Part shown: piece by piece, positions 39,283-47,344 of the stretch
Numbering within the stretch: the first letter of the stretch is position 1
Layout of the letters: each line of letters starts with the position of its first letter
Source: Longimicrobium sp.
Lineage (GTDB): Bacteria; Gemmatimonadota; Gemmatimonadetes; Longimicrobiales; Longimicrobiaceae
DNA: 64,000 bases
Assembly: GCA_036377595.1 (NCBI GenBank)
Contig: DASUYB010000056.1
Coordinates: forward strand, 1-64,000
Direction of reading: 5' to 3'
Position numbers and translations under genes: made by a program
The notes under the pieces: generated by a model
What the model saw: only the letters and a program-made list of their open reading frames with translations
What the model was told of the DNA's origin: nothing
Database searches by the model: none

Positions 39283-42200
39283 CTACTGGCGGCGGGTCCG
39301 CCGGGAGGTGGTGGTCGTGGCTTCCCTCCCGAGCGTGAACCCCTGCGAAAGCGTGCCGACCGGCGAGGAGACTCCGGACACCGTGGACGAGACGACGAGC
39401 TCGCGCGTTCCCGACCTGGGCGGCGCGACCCTGGCCTCGAACTGGAAGGTGGTTTCGCCCTCGGGGATGACGATGGTCTCCGGCAGCGACAGGGCCTCGG
39501 GGTCCTCGCTGGCCAGCGCCAGGCTCAGCCCGCCCTCGGGCGCCGGCCGGTCGAGGGTGATGGTGCCCAGCGTGGTGCCCGCGGCGGTGAGCTCCCCGGC
39601 GCCGAGGGAGAACCCCCAGATCGGCGCCAGCCAGAAGAAGATCTCCAGGCTTCCCCCCCGCACCCCGTTGCCGGTGGGGAACTGGGTGCCCAGCGGAGGC
39701 CCGGCGAACAGGTCGCCGTCCAGGTACACGCTCTGGTCGGCACTGCTGCGTACCAGGTTCCCGTACACCGTGAGCCGGGCCGGGATGTACCGCCAGTTGA
39801 ACTGGCCGTACAGCCCGTTCAGGAAGGCCACCGCGCCGGGGTCCACCGCCCGCCAGCGCAGCGTAGTCCCGTTGGTGAAGACGTTCGCGTTCACGTCGAA
39901 GGGCACGTACCCCGAGTCGCTGGCGTAGCCGTAGAAGGACTGCGGCGGGGGCAGGTACACCGTGAGCCGCGCCGCGCGCGACGACGACACGAAGATCGAC
40001 TGGTCGCAGAGGATGTCGAAGCCGGAGGTGGAGAGGACGTACGGGGGGATCACCGCGTCGTGCCGCACCTGCATCGCCGCCATGCGCACGTCGGTGACCA
40101 CCACGCGCTGCGTGGGAGCGCCCAGACCGGAGCAGATCTGGTCCAGCGCCGCCTGCACCGTGTTCACGCTCGCGGGCAGGTTGCAGTTGCTGCTCGGCGC
40201 GTACCCCACGTCGCCCGCCACCAGCACCCGCGCGTTGAAGCGCACCGTGGTGGGCGACCCCAGCGGCAGGTTGCTTCCCGGCGGCGCCGACGCGAGCACC
40301 GCGTTGGCCTGCTGCGACCGGCGCGCGGCGTCGTCGGCCGGCCGCCAGAACGCCTCGGCGATCCCGTTGGCGTCGGTGTTGATGGAGACGGTGGTGTTCC
40401 CGGCCGGCACCCCGGCGGAGGTCGCCGCCACCCGCCCGCCGCTCTCCACGTTGAAGGTGACGGTCGCGCCCTGCACCGCGCCGCAGGCGTTGGCCACCGA
40501 CACGCGCAGCGGCTGCGGGAGCGTGGCCGCCGGCAGCGCCTCCTGCCCGTCGCCGCCGGCGTAGAAGAGGCGGAGGAGCTGCATCTGCCGGTCGAGCGCG
40601 GCCTGCACGGTGGTCACCGGCGGCGCGGTGCCCCCGCACACGGTGCGCGGATCGTACGCGACCTGCGACGCGACGCTCACGTTGGCGCCGAAGACGATCG
40701 GCAGGCCGACGGGGTTGTTGGCCACGTCGCGCAGCGTGGCGCGAACGCGGTTCACGCCGCTGGTCGGCAGCAGCGACCAGGTGCAGGTGGCCGTGCCGTC
40801 GCTCTGGGTGAACGACTCGGCCGTGGTCCCCGCCGCGGCCGAGCCCTGCACGCGCCCGTCGCCGTCCAGCACCTCCCAGAACACGCGCGCGCCGACCACC
40901 GGCCATCTCCCGTTCGAGACGCCGACCCGGAGCGGGGAGGGGAGCGCGACACGGGTGCCGACCTGCGCCTGCGTCAGGTTCGGCATCACCTCCTGCCCGT
41001 CGCCGCCCAGGTACTCGAAGTCGGTGAGCTCGGTGACGGGCGGGAAGAGGTTGCGGCAGTCGGAGAAGGCGGTGACCACGCCGGCGCCATTCACGTCCAC
41101 CATCGCCAGCCGCGCCCAGTGGTGCACGATTCCCGCGGGCGGGCGGGCGATGGGGTCGCCGGTGCCGTCCTCGGGCCACTCCACGTCGCCCGTTGTCGTC
41201 CGGGCCGGGATGGTCCAGTAGTCGCCCGCGCGGTAGGTGGCGCCGCTGGAAAAGCGGATCTCCACTCCGTCCTGCCCCAGCGGGATCCACGCGCTGGTGG
41301 TGATGTTGGCCGCCGCGCCGCCGTCCCACCGCCGCAGCTTGGGATGGAGCGCGAGGTCGAGCGTGGGCGCCGCGTTCAGCCGGATCACGCCGGTAGAGGC
41401 GTCGACCGAGACGATCTCGAACATGTCGCCGGGCGTTCCGGCCAGCTCGTCGGCGTCGTCGAGCGCCTCCACGAACTGCCCGGGCGCGAAGGAGAGGAGC
41501 GCGTCGCGCCCCACCTCGCCGACCGTGACGTCCTGCCCGTTGACCGCCTGGACGGAGGTGACCACGGCGCCGTTGTCGCGGCTCCACTTGAACGTCGCCG
41601 TGCCCACCGCCCCGCCGCGGTGCACCTCCACGCGGTAGAGCTGGTTCTCCAGCCGCGTGTATCCCGCGTCGGCCGACACCACGCAGGGGCCCTGCTGGCT
41701 GCTTCCCGCGGCGGCGCGCGCCCGCAGCGTGCCCGTGCTGGGGGCGATCAGCGTCTCGTAGTCCGGCACCGCGGCCAGGCAGCTCGTCCCCGAGGCCACC
41801 GGGACGCTCCCGATCTGCCAGACGACGCGCGAGCGGGTGGCGGTGTCGGGGCCGTTCAGCGCCACCTCGCGCAGCAGCGGGTCGTCGAGCCAGGTGAGGT
41901 GCCGCTCCCAGACGTGCAGGTAGACGAGGTGCCGTCCCGTGGCCAGCGCGGGGCCGGTCCCCGGCACGTCGGGCTGGTGGCGGAGCGACACGATCTGCTC
42001 GTTCTCCACCAGGATGCCGTCGACGTAGTAGCGCCCGGGGCCCAGCAGCACGTCGCCCGTGTACGGCGCGATGATGCCGCGCGCCGTCAGGTCGTTGGTC
42101 TCGCCGCTGGAGAGCGAGGCCGCCAGCCGGACGGCGAACGCGGCGGCGTGCAGCGGGCCGCCGCTGGGGCCGATCAGGTCGCCGGCCGTGACGTGCCGCC

Positions 42201-42324
42201 GGTGCGCGTCGATGTCGGCCTGCTCGTTCCAGTCGGCGTCGAGCAGCACGCGGCCCTGCTGCATCCGCACGCTGGCGAAGTGGCGCTCGGGGCGGAAGGT
42301 GGCCCGGGTGAGGTCGCCTTTCAT
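39283..42324 (-). CDS. DUF6519-type protein, last gene of the injection-system operon
   Basis: 1013 residues. The start MKGDLTRATFRPERHFASV followed by QQGRVLLDADWNEQ is the hallmark of DUF6519 proteins, which accompany phage-tail-like clusters. Residues about 1-430 form this domain. After it come two Ig-like modules (near 465-590 and 600-740), each headed by GQEVMPNL or GQEALPAA and containing VANACGAVQGATVTFNVESGG-type strands. Two copies of VNTVQAALDQ-like segments also occur. The C-terminus ends in another beta domain. It probably sits on the outside of the particle, at the baseplate or as a receptor-binding part (inference from position and domains). Confidence 0.8.
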   Translation of the reverse strand: MKGDLTRATFRPERHFASVRMQQGRVLLDADWNEQADIDAHRRHVTAGDLIGPSGGPLHAAAFAVRLAASLSSGETNDLTARGIIAPYTGDVLLGPGRYYVDGILVENEQIVSLRHQPDVPGTGPALATGRHLVYLHVWERHLTWLDDPLLREVALNGPDTATRSRVVWQIGSVPVASGTSCLAAVPDYETLIAPSTGTLRARAAAGSSQQGPCVVSADAGYTRLENQLYRVEVHRGGAVGTATFKWSRDNGAVVTSVQAVNGQDVTVGEVGRDALLSFAPGQFVEALDDADELAGTPGDMFEIVSVDASTGVIRLNAAPTLDLALHPKLRRWDGGAAANITTSAWIPLGQDGVEIRFSSGATYRAGDYWTIPARTTTGDVEWPEDGTGDPIARPPAGIVHHWARLAMVDVNGAGVVTAFSDCRNLFPPVTELTDFEYLGGDGQEVMPNLTQAQVGTRVALPSPLRVGVSNGRWPVVGARVFWEVLDGDGRVQGSAAAGTTAESFTQSDGTATCTWSLLPTSGVNRVRATLRDVANNPVGLPIVFGANVSVASQVAYDPRTVCGGTAPPVTTVQAALDRQMQLLRLFYAGGDGQEALPAATLPQPLRVSVANACGAVQGATVTFNVESGGRVAATSAGVPAGNTTVSINTDANGIAEAFWRPADDAARRSQQANAVLASAPPGSNLPLGSPTTVRFNARVLVAGDVGYAPSSNCNLPASVNTVQAALDQICSGLGAPTQRVVVTDVRMAAMQVRHDAVIPPYVLSTSGFDILCDQSIFVSSSRAARLTVYLPPPQSFYGYASDSGYVPFDVNANVFTNGTTLRWRAVDPGAVAFLNGLYGQFNWRYIPARLTVYGNLVRSSADQSVYLDGDLFAGPPLGTQFPTGNGVRGGSLEIFFWLAPIWGFSLGAGELTAAGTTLGTITLDRPAPEGGLSLALASEDPEALSLPETIVIPEGETTFQFEARVAPPRSGTRELVVSSTVSGVSSPVGTLSQGFTLGREATTTTSRRTRRQ

Positions 42325-42335
42325 GGGGGATCTCC

Positions 42336-44489
42336 TCAGGTCGCGAAGAAGAGGCCGGCCTCCAGGCCGACGCGGAGGTGCTCACCCAGCCCGGCGCGCA
42401 GGTCGGCGATCCGCTGGGTCTGCTGCAGGAAGTGGAAGGCGCCCATCTCGCCCTCGTCGTCGGCCCCCTCCACGATCACGCGGGGGCACGCGAGGGAGAG
42501 CTGCGCGTACGCGGGGTGCCCGTACGTGCGCGAGGTGAACTGCGGCTCCTCGGCGCGCGCGGTGGCGCCCGACGTGGGGCGGCACTCGAAGCGCCGGGGA
42601 ACGCGGCTCTGCGTGGGCACCCAGGAGTAGCGCACGCACCCGGTCTGCCGCCGCTCCACCGTCACCGTGCGGGCGAAGATGGTGTTGCTGGCCTCGAGGG
42701 TGATCGCGCGCGCGCCGCCGAAGATCGTCACCGCGTCCAGCCGCACGTCGGGGCCGCGCAGGCTGGTCAGCTGGTTCTCCCCGTCGACGATGCTGTCCTC
42801 CACGGTGAGCGACCGCGCGGCGCCCTGGATGTCGAGGATCCCGGTGATGCTGCGGGTGACCGTCACCGCCAGGCGCGCGTTGCCGGTGTTGCAGGAGATG
42901 CCGCCCTCGCCGGGAACCAGGGTGCAGTGCGAGACGCGCAGCATCCCCAGGTTCCCCTGCACCACCGTGATCCCCCCCTCGATCAGCAGCCCGTCGATGG
43001 TCAGGCTCCCCGGGTTGGCGCTGTCGTCGGGGTTCACCGCCTGGGGGATGAGGCCGCGCACCTGCACGTCGCCCTGCAGGTGGGGGCGGAGATCCTGGGG
43101 CACCAGCCGCCCCGGCGTCCGCGCGCCGCCCTCCTCTTCCGGCTCCGGCCACCCCGCGGCGACGATGAGGAGATGCGACCCCTCGGGAACGTCGATGCGG
43201 CCGCCGGCGCCGGTGAGGTTCTCCTCGTAGCTGCGGCTGTCCATGATCGCGATCACGCCGACGGTGCCCGGGCCCTGCGCGTTCCAGGCGGCCACCGCGT
43301 CGACCAGCGTCTCGAACAGCACCCCCGGCTCGGCCGACGCGTCCGCCGTCACCCCCGCCTGCCAGGTGACCGGCCGGCCGATCAGCTTCGCCCACGCCTC
43401 GACGCTCTCGCGGCGGTCGTACGGGCCCCCGCCCAGGTCGCCCGGGAAGCCGTAGGCGTAGCTCACCTCCAGCGACGCCGGCAGGTCCACGCCCTCGCAG
43501 ACGGCCAGGCGCCCGAGCGCGGGGTCGATGGAGACGAGCGTGTCGGTGGCGCCCTTCCCCGGCAGCACCGTGGTCTGCTGCGGCGGGCGGCGCCACGGGT
43601 CCAGGTTGCACACCATCACCTGCTCGGGGACGAGCAGGTTGCCGTCGAAGAAGACCTGCACCACGGGGTCGTCGCCGAAGTACGTCTCCACCACCTCGGC
43701 CCCGGCGGAGAGCGCCGCGCGGCGCGCCTGCAGCTCGTCGTACAGCGCGCGGCGGCGCAGCGGCGCGGGAACGTCCTCCTCGCGGGCCAGGTGGCTGATG
43801 GCCGTCTCGGTCCGCGCGCGGTTGAAGAGCGGCGCCTCGCGCCCCACGGGGTGGAAGGTGAAGCCGGCGTCGGCCTCGGCCGTCACCAGCCGCGGGCGCG
43901 AGCGGAGCACGGGATAGCTCTGCAGCCGCCAGAGGAACACGCCGATGTCGGGGATGTTGTATCGCCCCCGCCCGTTGTCGATGTGCCGCACCTCGCCCGT
44001 GTGCGCCACCTGCTCGAAGGGGCCGTTCACCAGCTCGAGCGACGACGAGTCGCGCAGGCTGGCCGTCCCCCCCATCCCCGGGCGGACGTGGGCGAGATGC
44101 TGGGTGCCGGCGAGGAGCTGGAAGTACTCCACCGCGTGCGCCGGCCACCCGGTGACGTCGCGCGCCACCTGCTCCAGCACCGCCGCGGTCCCCTTCCGCC
44201 GCCGGTAGCCGATGGTGTTGGCCACCCGCGCGCGCTGGGTGAACGAGCCGCCGGCCGCGTTGCGCAGGCCGCGCACGCCCAGCAGGTCGCCCAGGTAGGG
44301 GACGACCCACTCCTGGCAGGTCTCCACGAACCAGTTCTCGTACAGCTGCGCGATGTCGGCCTCGACCGCGGTCAGCTCGGCCTCCATCACGGCCGCCAGC
44401 GCACGCAGCGGATATCCCTCGTCCGCGTCGCGCAGGCGGTAGACGGCGGGAAGGAGCGCGTACAGGCGCTCCGTGCCGGTGTCGGTCAT
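42336..44489 (-). CDS. gpI-like baseplate protein with C-terminal beta-helix region
   Basis: 717 residues. The N-terminal ~200 match P2 tail protein I-type baseplate proteins (ERLYALLPAVYRLRDAD, ELTAVEADIAQLYENWFVE, GTAAVLEQVARDVTGWPAHA). Residues about 480-640 form successive short strands with repeats such as LTIDGLLIEGGITVVQG, LRVSHCTLVPG and LTVEDSIVDGENQL, typical of a right-handed parallel beta-helix. Such helices in phages often bind or cut glycans, so this may be the surface-recognition module. ATG overlaps the stop of the J-like gene by four bases. Confidence 0.8.
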   Translation of the reverse strand: MTDTGTERLYALLPAVYRLRDADEGYPLRALAAVMEAELTAVEADIAQLYENWFVETCQEWVVPYLGDLLGVRGLRNAAGGSFTQRARVANTIGYRRRKGTAAVLEQVARDVTGWPAHAVEYFQLLAGTQHLAHVRPGMGGTASLRDSSSLELVNGPFEQVAHTGEVRHIDNGRGRYNIPDIGVFLWRLQSYPVLRSRPRLVTAEADAGFTFHPVGREAPLFNRARTETAISHLAREEDVPAPLRRRALYDELQARRAALSAGAEVVETYFGDDPVVQVFFDGNLLVPEQVMVCNLDPWRRPPQQTTVLPGKGATDTLVSIDPALGRLAVCEGVDLPASLEVSYAYGFPGDLGGGPYDRRESVEAWAKLIGRPVTWQAGVTADASAEPGVLFETLVDAVAAWNAQGPGTVGVIAIMDSRSYEENLTGAGGRIDVPEGSHLLIVAAGWPEPEEEGGARTPGRLVPQDLRPHLQGDVQVRGLIPQAVNPDDSANPGSLTIDGLLIEGGITVVQGNLGMLRVSHCTLVPGEGGISCNTGNARLAVTVTRSITGILDIQGAARSLTVEDSIVDGENQLTSLRGPDVRLDAVTIFGGARAITLEASNTIFARTVTVERRQTGCVRYSWVPTQSRVPRRFECRPTSGATARAEEPQFTSRTYGHPAYAQLSLACPRVIVEGADDEGEMGAFHFLQQTQRIADLRAGLGEHLRVGLEAGLFFAT

Positions 44490-47344
44490 GCGGGCACCTC
44501 GCGGAGGGTGACGCCGTTGTCGTCCAGCAGCAGGAGCTCGGAGGGAAGGATGGTCGTGCCGGAGAAGCGGGTGGTCTGGGACGACAGGACCTTCGCCGCC
44601 GGTAGCGTGGTGCCCGACGAGCCGCCGACCAGGTCCAGCTTGTCGAGGTCGACGGCGACCACGCCGTCCACCGCCTGGATCACGGCGATGACCTCGGCGC
44701 CGGTCACGGGCTGCGCGAAGTCGCGCGCGGCGAAGGAGAACGCGTCGCGCAGCGCGGCCTCGGCCGCCTCCAGCACGTCGGCGGCGATGAAGGCGGGATC
44801 GACGATCACCGCCGCGTCGAGGGTGAAGGCGCGCGGGGTGTAGCTGTCCACCACCACGCGCTCGCTCCCCTCGCGGTAGGTGTGGATGGCGGCGACGAGG
44901 TTGGTGTAGACGTCGCTGTCCGACGCCACCTCGCCCCCCGTCGCCGCGGCGATGGTGATGTGGATCACCTGCCGCTCGCCGCTCCACAGCGCCACCGCGC
45001 GCGCCTTGCCGATGCCGGCGAACGCCCGGGCGAAGTCCTCGAAGTCCTTGAGCGAGACGATGCGGCCCAGGGTGAGCACGGTGCGCGGCGCGTTGGCGCG
45101 GGCGTCCTCCAGCTCCTCGGGCGCGCCCGCGCCGCTGGCGGCGATGGGGTTGGTGACCTCCTTCAGGCCGAGGGGACGGCTCTGCAGCAGCGTCAGCGTC
45201 CCCTCGCCCACCTCGCCGTCGGGGCCGATCCCCGTCCGGTACGTCGCGGTGACGTTGGCCGAGCCGGTGGGAAGGCGCGCGCCGCGGATCCCGTCGCCGA
45301 ACATCACCGTGGCGGTGCCGTCGTCGGCGTGGCGGACGGTGTAGACCTCGTCCTGCGGGCCACTCTCGTTGAAGGCGTCGACCTCGGTCCACAGCAGGTC
45401 GTTCACCCGCACCTCGAGCGTGGTCTGCACCCCCGTCGCCGTCGCGGCGGAGACGTAGGTGAGCGGCGGGCGCTTGAGGGTGAACTGCTGGTTGGCCTGC
45501 GAGCCGTCGCCGCTGCCCAGGACCTCGCTCACCGTCTCGCCGTGCGTGGCCATGGCGACGTTGGCCCAGATGCGCACGGAGCCGCGGTCGTACCAGCGCT
45601 GCATCCCCGTGCCCTCCAGCCGCAGCGTGGTGCGCACCCCGTCGTCCGTGGCCTCGGCGAGCGCGACCACCTCGCTCAGCAGCTCGTCGTCCGCGGCCGC
45701 GTCCTCCTCGGCGATGCGGCCGGAGGCGTCCGTGACGGTGCCCTCCACGCCGAAGCGGTTCACCAGGCTCCAGGTGACCGCGCCGGCGGTGGACGTGGAC
45801 GAAGGCGCCGTCATCCACAGCACCTCGCCGGGGTTGAGCTTCGTGGCCGTCCCGTCCGCCGACGTCATCACCAGCCCCTTCGCGAGGCCGTCCACCCGCG
45901 CGCGGCGGCGCTGCCCGGAGACGATCAGCGTGCGCGCGGCGGTGAGCCCGTCGACCAGCTCCTCCAGCTCCACCGTCGTCCCCCCGACCAGCGAGGTGTC
46001 GGGCGCCTCGGTCAGCCGCAGCTCCTCGCTCTGCAGGAAGACCACGGTCTCGCGGCGCGGGAACCAGGAGAGGTGCTCCATCGCGTCCAGCGTCAGCCGC
46101 GTCACCTTCGCGGTGAGCGTGAAGTCGGTGCGCGACGCGGGGACCGCGGTGGCGACGCGGTAGAGCTCGGTGTAGTTGCTCTTGGAGAGGACGATCCAGC
46201 TCCCGGGGACGACCCTGGGATAGGCGGCGTCGAGGTCCACCACGTTGTCGGCGCCCTCGGCCTCGAAGCCGGGCCACTCCGTCAGCGAGCCGGAGTAGGC
46301 GCCGGTGGCGGTGTTCAGGTCGGAGGCGGACGGATCGAACTCGGCCTTGATGACGCCCGGCATCGCGCGCCAGTCGGGCGCGTTGAAGCCGAAGAACGAG
46401 CCGCGGGCGCGGAAGGCGTAGACCTTGGGATCGTCCGCCGGCTCCACTCGGCGGGTGCCGGACCTGAAGCCCAGCCCCTCCGTCCACGTCACCTTCGTCT
46501 TCCCCGCGGAGAGATCGGGCGGGGAAGTCGGCGTGGGCGTGGCGGGATAGGTCTCCACCGCGGCCACGAAGCGGAAGTCCCAGTTCTCGCTCCCGCCGTA
46601 TCTCTCGCGCTCCCTGCCGACGAGGAGGAGCGCGTCACCCACCTGCAGCCCGGTGGCGATCCCGTCGAGCCAGAGCGCCGTCTCGCCCAGCTCCAGCCCC
46701 TGCGTCTTCGTGGCGCGCGCGTGGAGGAGGTTCCACTCGGGGCGCGCCTCGATGGTCTCCACCGTCTCGAAGGTCTGCGCCGTCTCGCCGGGGCCGGGCA
46801 CGCTCTGCACCTTCAGCCCCTCCGCCAGCTCCACGACGGCGGGGACGGGGGAGGCGGAGGTCAGCGGCGCGACCGTGGCGCTCTCGAGCGTGAAGGCCAG
46901 CTCGGTGGACGCGGCCACGCCGGGGTTCAGCTCGTAGCCGATGGTGCGCGCCAGCTCCAGGATCGACCGCCGCTCCGTGGCCGTGCGGAGGAAGCCCTCG
47001 TTCGCGACGCGCTCCTGGTAGAAGGTGAGCACGTCGGCCGTGGTCGCCCACGCGTCGAGCAGCGCGATGGCGGGGTCGTCGGCCGCGCGGGTGGTGAGGC
47101 GGGAGAGGGGGCGCAGCTCCTCGCCCGTGTCGGAGGTGACCGCCTGCGAGACGAGGCGGCGAAGCATCCGCTCGAGGAAGACGGGCTGCGTGCCGATGCG
47201 GTACGCCAGCGCGGGGAGCCCGGGCGGGTTGTCGATCGCCGTCGCGGTCTGCCCGCCCGACGCCGCGTCGGTGGCGTCGCCGCAGCAGCCGCAGGTGTCC
47301 AGGGCGGCGCCGCAGTCGGCGGCGCGAGGGTCGGCGTCGCTCAC
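44486..47344 (-). CDS. Baseplate J-like protein 2
   Basis: 952 residues from a GTG at 47344 (GTGA overlap with the gene before). It begins with a small Cys cluster (CGAALDTCGCCG). RLTTRAADDPAIALLDAWA, FYQERVANEGFLRTATERRS and the later gp47-type region (VMFGDGIRGARLPTGSANV, LGRIVSLKDFEDFARAFAG) identify a putative baseplate assembly protein. Such proteins form the wedges around the spike. It is coupled at both ends to its neighbours and longer than typical phage J proteins (~300), owing to inserted beta domains. Confidence 0.85.
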   Translation of the reverse strand: MSDADPRAADCGAALDTCGCCGDATDAASGGQTATAIDNPPGLPALAYRIGTQPVFLERMLRRLVSQAVTSDTGEELRPLSRLTTRAADDPAIALLDAWATTADVLTFYQERVANEGFLRTATERRSILELARTIGYELNPGVAASTELAFTLESATVAPLTSASPVPAVVELAEGLKVQSVPGPGETAQTFETVETIEARPEWNLLHARATKTQGLELGETALWLDGIATGLQVGDALLLVGRERERYGGSENWDFRFVAAVETYPATPTPTSPPDLSAGKTKVTWTEGLGFRSGTRRVEPADDPKVYAFRARGSFFGFNAPDWRAMPGVIKAEFDPSASDLNTATGAYSGSLTEWPGFEAEGADNVVDLDAAYPRVVPGSWIVLSKSNYTELYRVATAVPASRTDFTLTAKVTRLTLDAMEHLSWFPRRETVVFLQSEELRLTEAPDTSLVGGTTVELEELVDGLTAARTLIVSGQRRRARVDGLAKGLVMTSADGTATKLNPGEVLWMTAPSSTSTAGAVTWSLVNRFGVEGTVTDASGRIAEEDAAADDELLSEVVALAEATDDGVRTTLRLEGTGMQRWYDRGSVRIWANVAMATHGETVSEVLGSGDGSQANQQFTLKRPPLTYVSAATATGVQTTLEVRVNDLLWTEVDAFNESGPQDEVYTVRHADDGTATVMFGDGIRGARLPTGSANVTATYRTGIGPDGEVGEGTLTLLQSRPLGLKEVTNPIAASGAGAPEELEDARANAPRTVLTLGRIVSLKDFEDFARAFAGIGKARAVALWSGERQVIHITIAAATGGEVASDSDVYTNLVAAIHTYREGSERVVVDSYTPRAFTLDAAVIVDPAFIAADVLEAAEAALRDAFSFAARDFAQPVTGAEVIAVIQAVDGVVAVDLDKLDLVGGSSGTTLPAAKVLSSQTTRFSGTTILPSELLLLDDNGVTLREVPA

